A stretch of 59,578 nucleotides of DNA, from contig DLMZ01000020.1 of assembly GCA_002479415.1 (NCBI GenBank), positions 329 through 59,906 on the forward strand, in the 5' to 3' direction. The translations under genes were made by a program, and so were the position numbers. The notes below the pieces were generated by a model. The model had not been told where the DNA came from, ran no database searches, and saw only the letters and a program-made list of their open reading frames with translations. The DNA comes from Firmicutes bacterium UBA7523. GTDB taxonomy: Bacteria; Bacillota; Dethiobacteria; Dethiobacterales; Dethiobacteraceae. How positions within the stretch are numbered: the stretch's first letter is position 1; every line of letters begins with the position of its first letter. Positions 6,051 through 15,787 of this stretch are shown here, in pieces.

Positions 6051-7331
6051 TTATTTTGCTGTATAACAATTTTTACCGCCGGTCTCCTTAACAAAAAATG
6101 CTGAGATTACCGATAAAGTCAACGGATACAAGCAAAAACTAAAGGCAAAAAAGTAGGCGCTTTGATTATATACTTTCACGCCCTCATTGAAAACACCGTG
6201 CCATTTTAAATCCAGCAAATATCCCAAAAGCGGCTGCAGCAAGGATATTCCTAAAAAAGCTCCGATATTTACAATGGCTACCGCCATTCCCGCCATTTGC
6301 GGATGATTAAGCTCTTTCCCCAAAACAAAGGTAATCATAACCGCACTGCCAAAAAAGCCAAGAAAAAAATATAACGGGTAAAGAACGCTTTCCGGCGGAC
6401 GTCCTCCGTTCCAAAACACGAGAGCAGACCATAGTGCGGTAAACAACACAACAAAAATAAGGTAAGGCAGCTTGCGGCGGCGTATACGGTCTGAAATGAA
6501 GCCTATCGTTGGAGAGCCGACTATCATTCCCAAAGCAATCATCAGCATCAGGTTAGCTGCCGCTGTTCGGGTATACCCATAAACCTGCATTAAGTAAGGA
6601 ACACCCCAAATGCCTGAGAATGCAATCAATGTGCCATACATACCAAAGATAACAAAGAAAGGAGGCCAGCTGTTTTTATTTTTGAAAACAAGTTTCATCT
6701 GTTTTGCATTTTTCCAAAATGTCCGAGCAAAGGTTTTGTTGTCGGAGATTTGATAGCTAGAAGCAGGCATGTCACGTACATAGCGGCGGCAGGCATAAGC
6801 AATCACCAGAGAAAAGAAGCCAATAAGCATAAAAGAAAATCTCCATCCGAAATAATCAACAAGGTATGCAAGCGGAGTGGCTGCCAGCACCGCACCTATA
6901 TTTCCCATCATTCCTGTCATGCCGGTAATAAAAGCAAACTCTGCAGGCAAAAACCAAGAAGACTGGAACTTAACAACAGAAACAAATATCACAGACACGC
7001 CCAGCCCTACAAAGAACCTCCCCATAAATGCCATAAACAATGTTGTTGCTGATGCAAAAAATATTGAACCAGCTCCGGCTAAAATCATTCCTAAAAAAAC
7101 AGTAATTCTGGGACCAAGCGAATCAGCCAATAGACCGCTAGGTAGTTGCATTACAGCATAAACATAAAAATACATGGCGGCCAAACTGCCCAGAACAGCT
7201 CCATCCTTAACAGCAAAAGCATCCATAAGCTGGTCGGCAACAACGGCGGGAGCAACACGGTGAATATATACAACAACAAAAGCGAGAGCCATTATCAGCC
7301 ACATTAACCATCGCTCTCGTCTGCTTATCAA
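6051..7331 (-). CDS. major facilitator superfamily transporter
   Basis: 426 residues with about 12 hydrophobic segments and the family loop motif LLADSLGPR between segments 2 and 3 (YAVMQLPSGLLADSLGPR). The layout resembles organic-anion and sugar-phosphate MFS carriers, but the substrate cannot be told. The annotated TTG at 7331 has GAGGTG 19 bases upstream, which is too far. In-frame CTG (7343) or ATT (7340) would fit that site better, so the true N-terminus may be 3-4 residues longer. It lies between the acyl-CoA synthetase and the kinase on one strand. Confidence 0.88.
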   Translation of the reverse strand: MISRRERWLMWLIMALAFVVVYIHRVAPAVVADQLMDAFAVKDGAVLGSLAAMYFYVYAVMQLPSGLLADSLGPRITVFLGMILAGAGSIFFASATTLFMAFMGRFFVGLGVSVIFVSVVKFQSSWFLPAEFAFITGMTGMMGNIGAVLAATPLAYLVDYFGWRFSFMLIGFFSLVIAYACRRYVRDMPASSYQISDNKTFARTFWKNAKQMKLVFKNKNSWPPFFVIFGMYGTLIAFSGIWGVPYLMQVYGYTRTAAANLMLMIALGMIVGSPTIGFISDRIRRRKLPYLIFVVLFTALWSALVFWNGGRPPESVLYPLYFFLGFFGSAVMITFVLGKELNHPQMAGMAVAIVNIGAFLGISLLQPLLGYLLDLKWHGVFNEGVKVYNQSAYFFAFSFCLYPLTLSVISAFFVKETGGKNCYTAK

Positions 7332-7369
7332 ATACTTAATCAGTTAAAGCACCTCTTTTCAAGCAAAAA

Positions 7370-9067
7370 CTAGCTGTCGAACACATGTGGCTTGCTTTTT
7401 TCTTCTTCTATAAGCATACGCCTCAGTGTTTTTCCTATAATTGTTTTCGGTAAGTCCCTGCGAAATTCTATTAGACGGGGGACTTTATATGCTGCCAGTC
7501 GCTGCTTGCAGTGCTCTACTATCTGCTCTCTCGTAAGCTCTGTATCAGCTTTTAAGACGATATAAGCCTTCAGCATCTCTCCTCGAAAGCGGTCGGGAAT
7601 TCCTGCCACAGCAACATCTTTTACCTCAGGGATTTCCTTAATTACTGCTTCAATATGCTCCGGGTAAATATTGTAGCCTCCGGAGATAACCATATCTTTT
7701 TTGCGGTCCACTATATATGTATACCCTGATTTGTCCAAACGCGCAATGTCCCCGGTATAAAGCCACCCGTCCCGCAAAGTCATGGCCGTCTCCTCAGGCA
7801 TATTCCAATAGCCCTTCATAACTTGAGGCCCGCGAATAATCAGTTCACCGGCAATTCCGACTGGCATCTCCCTTACACCATGCTCCAAATCAACAACTTT
7901 GCATTCTGTATCCGGTAACGGAATCCCAACACTGCTCAGCTTTCTTTTACCGTATAACGGATTGCAGTGAGTAACAGGAGACGCTTCTGTAAGACCGTAG
8001 CCCTCAACCAAAGAACCTCCGGTGAGCTCTTCAAAAATATGAGCCACATCGGGGGAAAGGGCAGCAGCTCCGCTAATACATGCACGAATGGATGAGAGAT
8101 TGTGCAGTCGCACGTTCTCGTGTGATATTATAGCTACAAACATCGCCGGAGTGCCAGGAAACATGGTTACCTTATATCGCTCAATGTCTCCCAGGGCCTT
8201 ATCAGCCTCAAAGCGTGGATGCAGTATCTGCGTAGCAGCCAGTTCCACCGCCGTATTCATACCTACTGTCATGCCGTAAACATGAGAAAAGGGCAGCACA
8301 GTCAAAAAAACCTCTTTGCCTTCTTCGCTTTTTGTAAACCATTCTTTGATTTGCAAAGCATTAACAACCAAATTGTAATGGGTTAGCATGGCTGCTTTAG
8401 GTATCCCTGTGGTACCCCCGGTGTATTGCAACACTGCTAAATCTTCTTTTGGAGATACTATAATATTTGGATGATTAGCAGAGGCAGCATCTAGTAAATC
8501 GCTGAAACGATGAACAGAATCACCTTCACGCACACCAAGTGTCTTTCCCCTGCTCTGCTGTTGACGGCGATAGCCCAATGCTGCTAAATAAGGCATATAG
8601 TCCTGAAGCCCGGTAACAATACAATGTTCCAGCTTCGCATCCTTACGAATTGACGCCACCATTTCCTGCTTGGTATCAAGATAAACCAAAACACTGCAAT
8701 CAACGTCACGCAATTGCTGAACTAACTCAATAGCCACATTTTGCATATTAAGAGGAACTACAACTCCGCCTGCCAAAAGAATCCCGAAATATGAAATAAC
8801 AGCCTGAGGGGAATTGGGAAGCATAATTGCAACTCTGTCCCCTTTTTTCACACCCATGCTTCGCAGCGCATTTGCAAAACGAATTGCTTTATCAAGCAGC
8901 GTCTTATAGCTTATCCTTTTACCAAAAAACACAGTGGCCGTTTGGTCAGGAAAGCGCTCCGCGGCCTTTTCAAGAAATAAAAATAAAGGCTGCACCGGAT
9001 AATCTATGTTAGCCCTTACACCTTCTGGATAATTCTTTAACCACGGATGCTCTATAGGCTCACTCAA
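7370..9067 (-). CDS. long-chain fatty acid-CoA ligase (AMP-forming)
   Basis: 565 residues of the ANL superfamily. It activates a carboxylic acid with ATP through an acyl-adenylate and transfers it to CoA. The AMP-binding loop is YTGGTTGIPKAAMLTH, then YGLTEASPVTH, the hinge YTGDIARLDKSGY with DRKKDMVISGGYN, and the catalytic lysine in PKTIIGKTLRR. The closest pattern is the LcfA/FadD type. The start is TTG at 9067, since GGAGGTG lies 7 bases before it; the in-frame ATG overlaps that site. It is first in a leftward series with an MFS carrier, which suggests uptake and activation of an organic acid. Confidence 0.9.
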   Translation of the reverse strand: MSEPIEHPWLKNYPEGVRANIDYPVQPLFLFLEKAAERFPDQTATVFFGKRISYKTLLDKAIRFANALRSMGVKKGDRVAIMLPNSPQAVISYFGILLAGGVVVPLNMQNVAIELVQQLRDVDCSVLVYLDTKQEMVASIRKDAKLEHCIVTGLQDYMPYLAALGYRRQQQSRGKTLGVREGDSVHRFSDLLDAASANHPNIIVSPKEDLAVLQYTGGTTGIPKAAMLTHYNLVVNALQIKEWFTKSEEGKEVFLTVLPFSHVYGMTVGMNTAVELAATQILHPRFEADKALGDIERYKVTMFPGTPAMFVAIISHENVRLHNLSSIRACISGAAALSPDVAHIFEELTGGSLVEGYGLTEASPVTHCNPLYGKRKLSSVGIPLPDTECKVVDLEHGVREMPVGIAGELIIRGPQVMKGYWNMPEETAMTLRDGWLYTGDIARLDKSGYTYIVDRKKDMVISGGYNIYPEHIEAVIKEIPEVKDVAVAGIPDRFRGEMLKAYIVLKADTELTREQIVEHCKQRLAAYKVPRLIEFRRDLPKTIIGKTLRRMLIEEEKSKPHVFDS

Positions 9068-9182
9068 GCTGTTCACCTCCATACTAACTAAAATAAACAC
9101 TTCGCTGCAGTAAAATATTCATTCGCCTTTTGCTGTAAATTTCCTGCGCACTATAAATTAGGGGCAGCTTATTACACTTTCA

Positions 9183-9728
9183 TTAATGCTCCATTTCTGT
9201 AATTAGCACCTGGTCCAAATCACCATCTACTTCATCCAGCATCACGGCAATATTCTCTCTGCCGCTGGTAGGAACATTTTTTCCTACGTAATCAGCGCGG
9301 ATAGGGAGCTCGCGGTGACCCCGATCCACAAGAACGGCGAGCTGAATATACTGCGGCCGGCCTAAATCCATAATAGCATCCATGGCAGCACGGATCGTTC
9401 GCCCGGTATAAAGAACATCATCAACTAAAATAACCTTGCTCCCTGTGACGGGGAATGCTACCTTTGTTTCTGCTGCTAAAGGCTGCTCTTCCATCAGCAT
9501 CAAATCATCACGATAAAGAGTAATATCAATGGAGCCAACGGGAGGGATAGTGCCTTCAATAGTTCCGATATTCCTAGCAATACGCTCTGCCAACGGAATA
9601 CCGCGTGTGCGAATGCCAATTAAAACCAAGCCTTCAATCCCCTTGTTTCTCTCCACAATTTCGTGAGCAATTCTTGTTATTGCGCGGCGCATCGCATCCT
9701 GATCCATAATCTGCTTTTTTACTCTCAT
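9183..9728 (-). CDS. pyrR: bifunctional pyr operon regulator / uracil phosphoribosyltransferase PyrR
   Basis: 181 residues, a type I phosphoribosyltransferase. The PRPP loop is VILVDDVLYTGRTIRAAMD. GIRTRGIPLA and SIDITLYRDD match PyrR. It binds pyr mRNA in the presence of UMP to promote attenuation and has minor UPRTase activity. No pyrimidine biosynthetic gene is within view. It follows rluD by 5 bases, an order known in many Bacillota, so it is probably transcribed with lspA-lgt-rluD. Start after AGGAGG with 10-base spacing. Confidence 0.95.
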   Translation of the reverse strand: MRVKKQIMDQDAMRRAITRIAHEIVERNKGIEGLVLIGIRTRGIPLAERIARNIGTIEGTIPPVGSIDITLYRDDLMLMEEQPLAAETKVAFPVTGSKVILVDDVLYTGRTIRAAMDAIMDLGRPQYIQLAVLVDRGHRELPIRADYVGKNVPTSGRENIAVMLDEVDGDLDQVLITEMEH

Positions 9729-9733
9729 TGTTA

Positions 9734-10660
9734 TTAATCCTCCTGCCGCAGACGCAAGGACGTCAGCAGTTCATTAAATTCAACCGGGGGCTCTGCAAAA
9801 AACTCCAGATATCTGCCGTCTTTGGGATGGATAAAACCCAAAAGACGTGCATGCAAAGCTTGTCCTGCCATTTTAACTTTCTGGCGCTTATACCCATAAA
9901 CAGGATCACCTGCCACAGGATAGCCAATAGATGCCAAATGAACCCTGATTTGGTGTGTTCGTCCTGTTTCTAAACGTAAGGCAAGATATGTAAAGCCATG
10001 CAAACACTCCAATACCCGGAAATGAGTTACGGCGTTCCGTCCTTTATCTGGAGTAACCACGGCCATTTTTTTGCGCTCCCGTGGATGCCGGGCAATGGCC
10101 GCATTTATAGAACCCTGTTTTACGGCAACATCGCCATGGACAATAGCCACATACTCCCGAACGACGCTGTGGGCTTTAAATTGCTGAGATAATGCCAAAT
10201 GGGCCTTATCGTTTTTTGCCACAACTAAAACGCCCGAGGTATCTTTGTCTAGGCGATGAATAATTCCGGGCCTTGCTTCACCGCCAATACCAGAAAGATC
10301 CTTGCAGTAATGGAGCAGCGCGTTAACCAAGGTGCCTCCTTGATGACCCGCAGCAGGATGCACAACTAATCCCTTTGGCTTATTTATAACTAGTACGTCA
10401 CTATCCTCAAAAAGTATCTCCAAGCTTATATCCTCTGCATTAAAAGAACTAGCCTTTAACGCAGGAACAGTAACAGAGATACATTCACCTTCTTGAACAC
10501 GGTAATTTGCTTTACGTGTTTTGCCATTAATTAAAACCTTGTCTTCTTCAATTAACTTTTGTATCCTGGACCGTGTCAACTCCGCAATTTCACGGCACAC
10601 AGCCACATCAAGCCGTTCCCCGGCCAAATCAGCGCCAACTTGAATAATATGCTCCTTCAT
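9734..10660 (-). CDS. rluD: RluD-family large-subunit rRNA pseudouridine synthase
   Basis: 308 residues. An N-terminal S4 RNA-binding domain (about 15-75, LTRSRIQKLIEEDKVLING) is followed by the pseudouridine synthase fold with the catalytic-Asp motif HRLDKDTSGVLVVAK and later GRTHQIRVHL. RluD modifies helix 69 of 23S rRNA; whether this is RluD or another RluA-family member cannot be fixed from sequence alone. The start at 10660 overlaps the lgt stop codon as ATGA, so translation is coupled. An upstream in-frame ATG inside lgt is rejected for that reason. Confidence 0.92.
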   Translation of the reverse strand: MKEHIIQVGADLAGERLDVAVCREIAELTRSRIQKLIEEDKVLINGKTRKANYRVQEGECISVTVPALKASSFNAEDISLEILFEDSDVLVINKPKGLVVHPAAGHQGGTLVNALLHYCKDLSGIGGEARPGIIHRLDKDTSGVLVVAKNDKAHLALSQQFKAHSVVREYVAIVHGDVAVKQGSINAAIARHPRERKKMAVVTPDKGRNAVTHFRVLECLHGFTYLALRLETGRTHQIRVHLASIGYPVAGDPVYGYKRQKVKMAGQALHARLLGFIHPKDGRYLEFFAEPPVEFNELLTSLRLRQED

Positions 10661-11403
10661 ATTTTTGCCCTGCGTCCTAAAGGCCATAAACGAATTGCGG
10701 TATAAGCTCCTGCTGCGGCTACAATACTTGCGGCTTGCCCCAAAGTTAAGAAGCCGCCTGCCATAGCAGCATTACGGTAGAACTCTACAATAAAACGGTA
10801 GATGCTGTACGATACTATAAATTCTAAAAATAGTTGGCCGTGGAAGCGAATTATGTTTTTTCTGTACAGAAGATAAACAAATATCAGCAAGGCTGCCATA
10901 GACGCATATAATTGAGTCGGGTGACGCAGTGTGCCGTCAAGATACGCTCCGGGAAGAGCCCAAGGGACATCGGCAGGCCTGCCAAAGCAACAGCCGTTAA
11001 GCAAACAGCCAATACGTACAATGGCATAACCTAACGCCAAGTACGGAGAAGTCATGTCGGCAATAATTCCCTGTGGAAGCTTATAGCGACGAGTATAAAC
11101 AAGTCCGGCAAGAATACCGCCGACCAGGCCTCCATGAAAAGAAAGGCCGCCGCTACGCACAGCAAATACCAACAAAGGATTTGCCATATAAAAAGGCAGT
11201 TCGATTAGGACATAAAGAATTCTGGCGCCAACTAATGCGGTCACCATAATCCAAATAGCCATTTCCAATATTCTATCTTCGCTAAAGCCAATCTTCCCAG
11301 CTTCACGGCTTAATCCAAAAGCTCCTACAGCAAAAGCCAAAGCTAACATTACGCCGTATGCAAAAACCTCAATATTACCAATTCGCAGTATTACGGGGAA
11401 CAT
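10657..11403 (-). CDS. lgt: prolipoprotein diacylglyceryl transferase Lgt
   Basis: 248 residues with about seven membrane segments. Lgt moves diacylglycerol from phosphatidylglycerol to the lipobox cysteine of prolipoproteins. The signature GGLSFHGGLVGG holds the essential His and neighbouring glycines. RIGCLLNGCCFGRP and HPTQLY are also family blocks. It starts at 11403 immediately after the lspA stop codon, with no gap, and overlaps rluD by four bases. Lgt and LspA act in sequence on the same substrates, which explains the pairing. Confidence 0.95.
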   Translation of the reverse strand: MFPVILRIGNIEVFAYGVMLALAFAVGAFGLSREAGKIGFSEDRILEMAIWIMVTALVGARILYVLIELPFYMANPLLVFAVRSGGLSFHGGLVGGILAGLVYTRRYKLPQGIIADMTSPYLALGYAIVRIGCLLNGCCFGRPADVPWALPGAYLDGTLRHPTQLYASMAALLIFVYLLYRKNIIRFHGQLFLEFIVSYSIYRFIVEFYRNAAMAGGFLTLGQAASIVAAAGAYTAIRLWPLGRRAKI

Positions 11404-11850
11404 TTATATTCCTTTCTCCCGAGGTGCCCGGGCCAAATCAAAAACAACAAAACCAACACCTATGACAATAGCCATATCTGCTATATTAAAAACCGGAAAA
11501 ACGCGAAAATCAAAAAAATCAACTACAAAGCCCAGGCGAACCCGGTCACTTAAATTCCCCAATGCTCCGCCAAGCTGTAACGCAAGAGCTATGCGAAGTA
11601 AGTGATGACCTTCAGGCAAATATTTCAAATATGCAAGAATCAATAGCACCACCAACAGCGCAACCATAATAAAAAACTCGGTGCGATGGGCTAATATGCC
11701 AAAGGCAGCTCCATAGTTATGCACATGAGTAATATGAAATACATTATTTATAACGGGTAAGCTTTGATGCAACTCCATAGTCCGGACAATAAAAAGCTTA
11801 CTGCATTGGTCGAGCACATAAATTGCAGAAACGATCAGAAAAAAATACAA
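11404..11850 (-). CDS. lspA: lipoprotein signal peptidase LspA
   Basis: 148 residues, four membrane segments. This aspartic protease cleaves diacylated prolipoproteins. The two catalytic aspartates are in GNLSDRV and VVDFFDF; NYGAAFGIL is the other conserved block. The start is TTG at 11850 (MYFFLIVSAIYVLDQ), six bases after AGGGGTG; GTG and CTG codons further up are in or next to that site. It is followed without a gap by lgt. Confidence 0.93.
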   Translation of the reverse strand: MYFFLIVSAIYVLDQCSKLFIVRTMELHQSLPVINNVFHITHVHNYGAAFGILAHRTEFFIMVALLVVLLILAYLKYLPEGHHLLRIALALQLGGALGNLSDRVRLGFVVDFFDFRVFPVFNIADMAIVIGVGFVVFDLARAPREKGI

Positions 11851-11909
11851 CAGCAGCACCCCTATAGCATATTTCCCTTAATTTTACCACAGAGGTGTCT
11901 GCTGCACAA

Positions 11910-12524
11910 CTAATCCGGAAGCTGTTCTTCGTATTCTTCGTTGGAAATACCGTCTGTTTCCTCCACAATACCGACTTTTTCCTCGCTCTCGTCTTCCGTG
12001 CTTTCATAATACACATGACGTAAACTGTTATACTTGGCCAAGTCCTGCCAGGTATCTTCGCCGTCGTATCCGGTATAATCACCCTTGCCTTCCATATAAC
12101 TTCTGGAAAAGGGAGGCGACAAAACGGATTCTTCGATTGGACGATTAAAGTCATAGGAGTTTTCCTCGCTCTCCCTTTTGCATTCTATACAATACTCTGC
12201 ATAGGGTACAGCTTCAAGCCTGTCTCCAGGTATTTCCCGACCGCAGCTTTCGCAGCGGCCATAGTTGCCTGCATCAATTCTTTTCAGTGCTTCTTCAACT
12301 CTACTCAACATAAGCTGATTCTTTTCATGTAAAGATAAATCTTTAGCCCGCTCATAATTTTCACTGGCTATGTCGGCAGGATGGTTGTCAATAACAGTAA
12401 GCTCTTGAGTAGAATCCCTCAGTCCTTCATGCTCCTGCAAACCCTCCGTTACCTCCGTCTGCTCGATTAAATCATTTTTTAGCTGCTGTAATTTCATTTT
12501 ATGATGTTTCTGATGCTTTTTCAT
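11910..12524 (-). CDS. DksA/TraR-type zinc-finger protein (YteA family)
   Basis: 204 residues. A helical region (about 1-80) is followed by the C4 zinc finger CESCGREIP...YCIEC near residues 92-117 and an acidic tail rich in Glu, Asp and Tyr. The YteA family is typical of spore-forming Bacillota and is related to DksA/TraR, which bind RNA polymerase through the secondary channel. A transcription or sporulation role is inferred. The start follows GAGGAG inside the end of the DUF5665 gene, so the two are probably co-transcribed. Confidence 0.85.
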   Translation of the reverse strand: MKKHQKHHKMKLQQLKNDLIEQTEVTEGLQEHEGLRDSTQELTVIDNHPADIASENYERAKDLSLHEKNQLMLSRVEEALKRIDAGNYGRCESCGREIPGDRLEAVPYAEYCIECKRESEENSYDFNRPIEESVLSPPFSRSYMEGKGDYTGYDGEDTWQDLAKYNSLRHVYYESTEDESEEKVGIVEETDGISNEEYEEQLPD

Positions 12525-12533
12525 ATATTCTCC

Positions 12534-12836
12534 TCACATTCTAGCTTGTACAATTCTCACAATTTCTGCAATAAAGTCTCCAATTAGAGGTAAGTTCAAA
12601 ACTACGGCGCGCTGCAGAAAGTAAACTACAAATGCTGCAAATACCGTAGCTCCCAGAGCGGCCCCCAATCCTCGGCCAACTCCGCCAAGAAAGTTGACCC
12701 AAAAAAAACGGCGTGGATTATTAAGCAGCTCCATATACTCAGCAATATTGAACTTGTCAATTTCCTGCAAGAGCCTGCTCACTTTTTGGTTTAACCGATT
12801 TAATAAAAACTCATCAAAACGTGACGGCCCTGACAT
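12534..12836 (-). CDS. DUF5665-type small membrane protein
   Basis: 100 residues. The N-terminal half is helical and charged (RLNQKVSRLLQEIDKF). A stretch NPRRFFWVNFLGGVGRGLG leads into one hydrophobic segment of about 25 residues (about 57-82). The start at 12836 (MSGPSRF) follows CGGAGGG; the in-frame ATG 48 bases upstream has no site. The family is common in Clostridia next to ileS or the yteA-type gene, and its function is not known to me. It is separated from ileS by a terminator. Confidence 0.8.
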   Translation of the reverse strand: MSGPSRFDEFLLNRLNQKVSRLLQEIDKFNIAEYMELLNNPRRFFWVNFLGGVGRGLGAALGATVFAAFVVYFLQRAVVLNLPLIGDFIAEIVRIVQARM

Positions 12837-12901
12837 TATCAACCCTCCGTTTAAAAAATCTCTACTATATAAATGTATCCGCAAAGTACGTTAATTATAA
12901 T

Positions 12902-12929
12902 AAAAAAACACGCCGAGGCGTGTTTTTTT
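12902..12929 (-). terminator. ileS terminator
   Basis: AAAAAACACGCC / GGCGTGTTTTTT inverted repeat with a two-base loop. The flanking A/T runs make it bidirectional, but only ileS reads toward it. Confidence 0.9.
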
Positions 12930-12948
12930 ATCATATACTGCTAATACA

Positions 12949-15717
12949 TTAGCTCATAATGTCGCTGCAGCGGGGACAAAGCGTGGGATTATCGGTATTT
13001 TTGCCCACTTCAGGATGAACCATCCAGCACCGTTCGCATTTTCCTCCCGAAGCGGGCTTTACAAGTACGCCCAACCCCTTTTCCAAGGAAAGGCCGTCCG
13101 GCATAGTATCTGTTGCTTCATGCAAAATGCAGTCCGAAACAATAAAGAGTTCCGCAAGACGCTCTTTAAATGGAATGAGCGCGGCGTAAGCATCGCTGTC
13201 GGGATAAAGCTCCAGTGCGGCAACGAGAGAAGCGCCGATTTCTTTTTGGCGACGGGCTTCTTCAAGGCGACGGGTAACAACTTCACGGTATTCCAGCATT
13301 TTACGGCAACGTTCAGCCAAATCTTGATTCAAGTAAGCTTCATTCACTTCAGGCCATGATGCAAGCTGAACAGTATCTGCATCATACTTTAAATAGCTCC
13401 AGGCTTCCTCCGATGTAAACGTTAACACAGGTGCAATAAGCTTGATTAATGTCACTAAAATCTCATGCATCGCTGTTTGAGCTGAGCGGCGTGCCGGTGA
13501 TGCAGCATGGGATGTGTATAATCGGTCTTTTAACACATCCATGTAAAAGTTGGACATTTCCACTACACAGAAATTGTGAATTGAATGAAAAACAACATGG
13601 AAGTCAAAATCCTCAAATGCTTTAGTTACTTTAGCAACTAATATCTGCAGTCGGTGCAAAGCGTAACGATCCAGTTCATCCAACTGCTGGTAAGAAACGG
13701 CATCACGCTCAGGATCAAAATCATAACAGTTCCCCATCATATAGCGGATAGTGTTACGAATTTTACGATACACCTCAGAGAGCTGCTTTAAAATATCCTG
13801 AGAAATACGAACATCGCTCTTAAAGTCTGAGGACGATACCCAAAGTCGCAGAATATCGGCGCCATACTGCTTAATAATTTTCTCCGGCGCCAAAACATTG
13901 CCAAGTGATTTGGACATTTTCTTCCCCTCACCGTCCACAACCCACCCGTGAGTAAGAGTTGCTCGGTAAGGAGCCCTTCCGCGGGTCGCCACCGATGTTA
14001 ACAGTGAAGACTGAAACCAGCCGCGGTACTGGTCAGAGCCTTCCAGATACAAATCTGCCGGAGATGTAAGGTCGGCATGAGTCTCAAGTACTGCCACATG
14101 GGTCGAACCTGAATCAAACCAGACATCCATAATATCCGTCTCTTTACGGAAATGACTGTGACCGCACTGCTGACAGACTGTACCTGCAGGCAAGATTTCC
14201 GCAGCTTCCCTTGCGAACCAAGCGTCAGACCCCTCCTTAGCAAATAACGCTGCCACAGCACGTATGGTGTCTTCGTTAATCAGCTCCTTGCCGCATTCAT
14301 TGCAATAAAAGATAGGAATGGGCACACCCCAGACACGTTGGCGGGAAATACACCAATCATGTCGGTCAACAATCATATTATGAATTCGTTCCTGTCCCCA
14401 GGAAGGAATCCATTTAACTTCTTTTATCGAATCCAATGCTGCCTGACGGAATCCCTCCACCGAAGCAAACCATTGCTCGGTAGCTCGGAAAAGAACCGGC
14501 TCCTTACAACGCCAGCAGTGGGGATACGGATGCTTGATAAAGGACAAAGCAAGAAGTGCCCCCTCTTCATCCAGCGCAACGCCTACCGCTTTGTTCCCTT
14601 CATCATAGCGTAATCCGGCAAAGCGTCCTGCGTCCTGAGTAAAGCGGCCTGTATTGTCCATGGGTGCATAAATGTCGAGACCATATTTCAAGCCCACTTC
14701 ATAATCTTCCTGACCGTGACCAGGCGCGGTATGAACGCAGCCTGTCCCCGCTTCTAGCGTAACATGCTCCCCAAGAATAACCTGAGAATCCCGGTCATAC
14801 AAAGGATGCTTGCAAATTAGTCCTTCCAAATCACTGCCTGTATATTTTTCTTTGATACTGTAACTAGTTATTTTTAATGCTTCCATAACTCCGGCCAACA
14901 GTTCCTCCGCCAAGATTAAGTCCCCTTGTGAGGTACTAACCCGAACATAGTTAAAGCCAGGATTGAGACAAATGGCTAAATTGGCTGGAATGGTCCAAGG
15001 AGTAGTAGTCCAGATAACAAAAAAAGTGTCGTCTATATCATTAATTTTCCCCTTGCCATCGCTAACCTGGAAACGAACAAAAATGGACGGTGATTTATGT
15101 TCGTGATACTCGATTTCTGCTTCTGCCAAAGCTGTTTCGCACTGAGGGCACCAATGTACAGGCTTTAACCCTTTATAAATATAACCCCTCTTTGCCATTT
15201 CCCCAAAAACTTCAATCTGCTTTGCCTCAAACTCAGGCTTCAAGGTAATATAGGGATTTTCCCAGTCACCGCGAACACCAAGCCGCTTAAACTGCTCCCG
15301 CTGAAGGTCAACAAAGCGCAACGCATAGTCACGGCAATGGCTGCGAAATTCTAAAGGAGTAACTTCATTACGTTTTATTTTTCCTGCTTTTACGACTTGA
15401 TGCTCAATTGGCAAACCGTGAGTATCCCATCCAGGGACATAAGGAGCATCAAACCCGGCCATTGTTTTATACTTAACGATAATATCTTTAAGCACTTTGT
15501 TCATGGCAGTCCCCATATGAATATCACCGTTAGCATAAGGAGGCCCGTCATGAAGCACATATTTAGGTCGGCCGTTACGGGCAGATTGAACTTTTTCATA
15601 AATATTCTGCTCCTGCCATCGGTCCAGCACTTCCGGCTCGCGCTGCGGCAAATTAGCGCGCATCGAAAAATCTGTTTGCGGCAAATTTAGTGTCTTGGCA
15701 TAATCTTTCTCTTCCAT
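12949..15717 (-). CDS. ileS: isoleucyl-tRNA synthetase
   Basis: 922 residues, the usual length for the bacterial type with a C-terminal zinc domain. The HIGH-type motif is GDIHMGTAMNK (about residue 70), the editing domain follows, the KMSKS loop is KKMSKSLGN and the tail zinc site is CERCW...CPRC. The fourth position of the HIGH motif is Thr rather than His. The leader between divIVA and ileS is only 88 bases and holds no T-box. Start at 15717 after GGAGGG. Confidence 0.97.
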   Translation of the reverse strand: MEEKDYAKTLNLPQTDFSMRANLPQREPEVLDRWQEQNIYEKVQSARNGRPKYVLHDGPPYANGDIHMGTAMNKVLKDIIVKYKTMAGFDAPYVPGWDTHGLPIEHQVVKAGKIKRNEVTPLEFRSHCRDYALRFVDLQREQFKRLGVRGDWENPYITLKPEFEAKQIEVFGEMAKRGYIYKGLKPVHWCPQCETALAEAEIEYHEHKSPSIFVRFQVSDGKGKINDIDDTFFVIWTTTPWTIPANLAICLNPGFNYVRVSTSQGDLILAEELLAGVMEALKITSYSIKEKYTGSDLEGLICKHPLYDRDSQVILGEHVTLEAGTGCVHTAPGHGQEDYEVGLKYGLDIYAPMDNTGRFTQDAGRFAGLRYDEGNKAVGVALDEEGALLALSFIKHPYPHCWRCKEPVLFRATEQWFASVEGFRQAALDSIKEVKWIPSWGQERIHNMIVDRHDWCISRQRVWGVPIPIFYCNECGKELINEDTIRAVAALFAKEGSDAWFAREAAEILPAGTVCQQCGHSHFRKETDIMDVWFDSGSTHVAVLETHADLTSPADLYLEGSDQYRGWFQSSLLTSVATRGRAPYRATLTHGWVVDGEGKKMSKSLGNVLAPEKIIKQYGADILRLWVSSSDFKSDVRISQDILKQLSEVYRKIRNTIRYMMGNCYDFDPERDAVSYQQLDELDRYALHRLQILVAKVTKAFEDFDFHVVFHSIHNFCVVEMSNFYMDVLKDRLYTSHAASPARRSAQTAMHEILVTLIKLIAPVLTFTSEEAWSYLKYDADTVQLASWPEVNEAYLNQDLAERCRKMLEYREVVTRRLEEARRQKEIGASLVAALELYPDSDAYAALIPFKERLAELFIVSDCILHEATDTMPDGLSLEKGLGVLVKPASGGKCERCWMVHPEVGKNTDNPTLCPRCSDIMS

Positions 15718-15753
15718 CTGATACCCTCCGTTATTGTGAAATCTAAAAATAAA

Positions 15754-15787
15754 CAGCCGTACACTGTCAAGGCAGGCAGTACGGCTG
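15754..15787 (-). terminator. divIVA terminator
   Basis: CAGCCGTAC (15754-15762) pairs with GTACGGCTG (15779-15787); the minus strand then reads TTTATTTTT. TTGACA lies in the loop on the minus strand and could be the -35 of an ileS promoter, but no good -10 follows. Confidence 0.75.
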
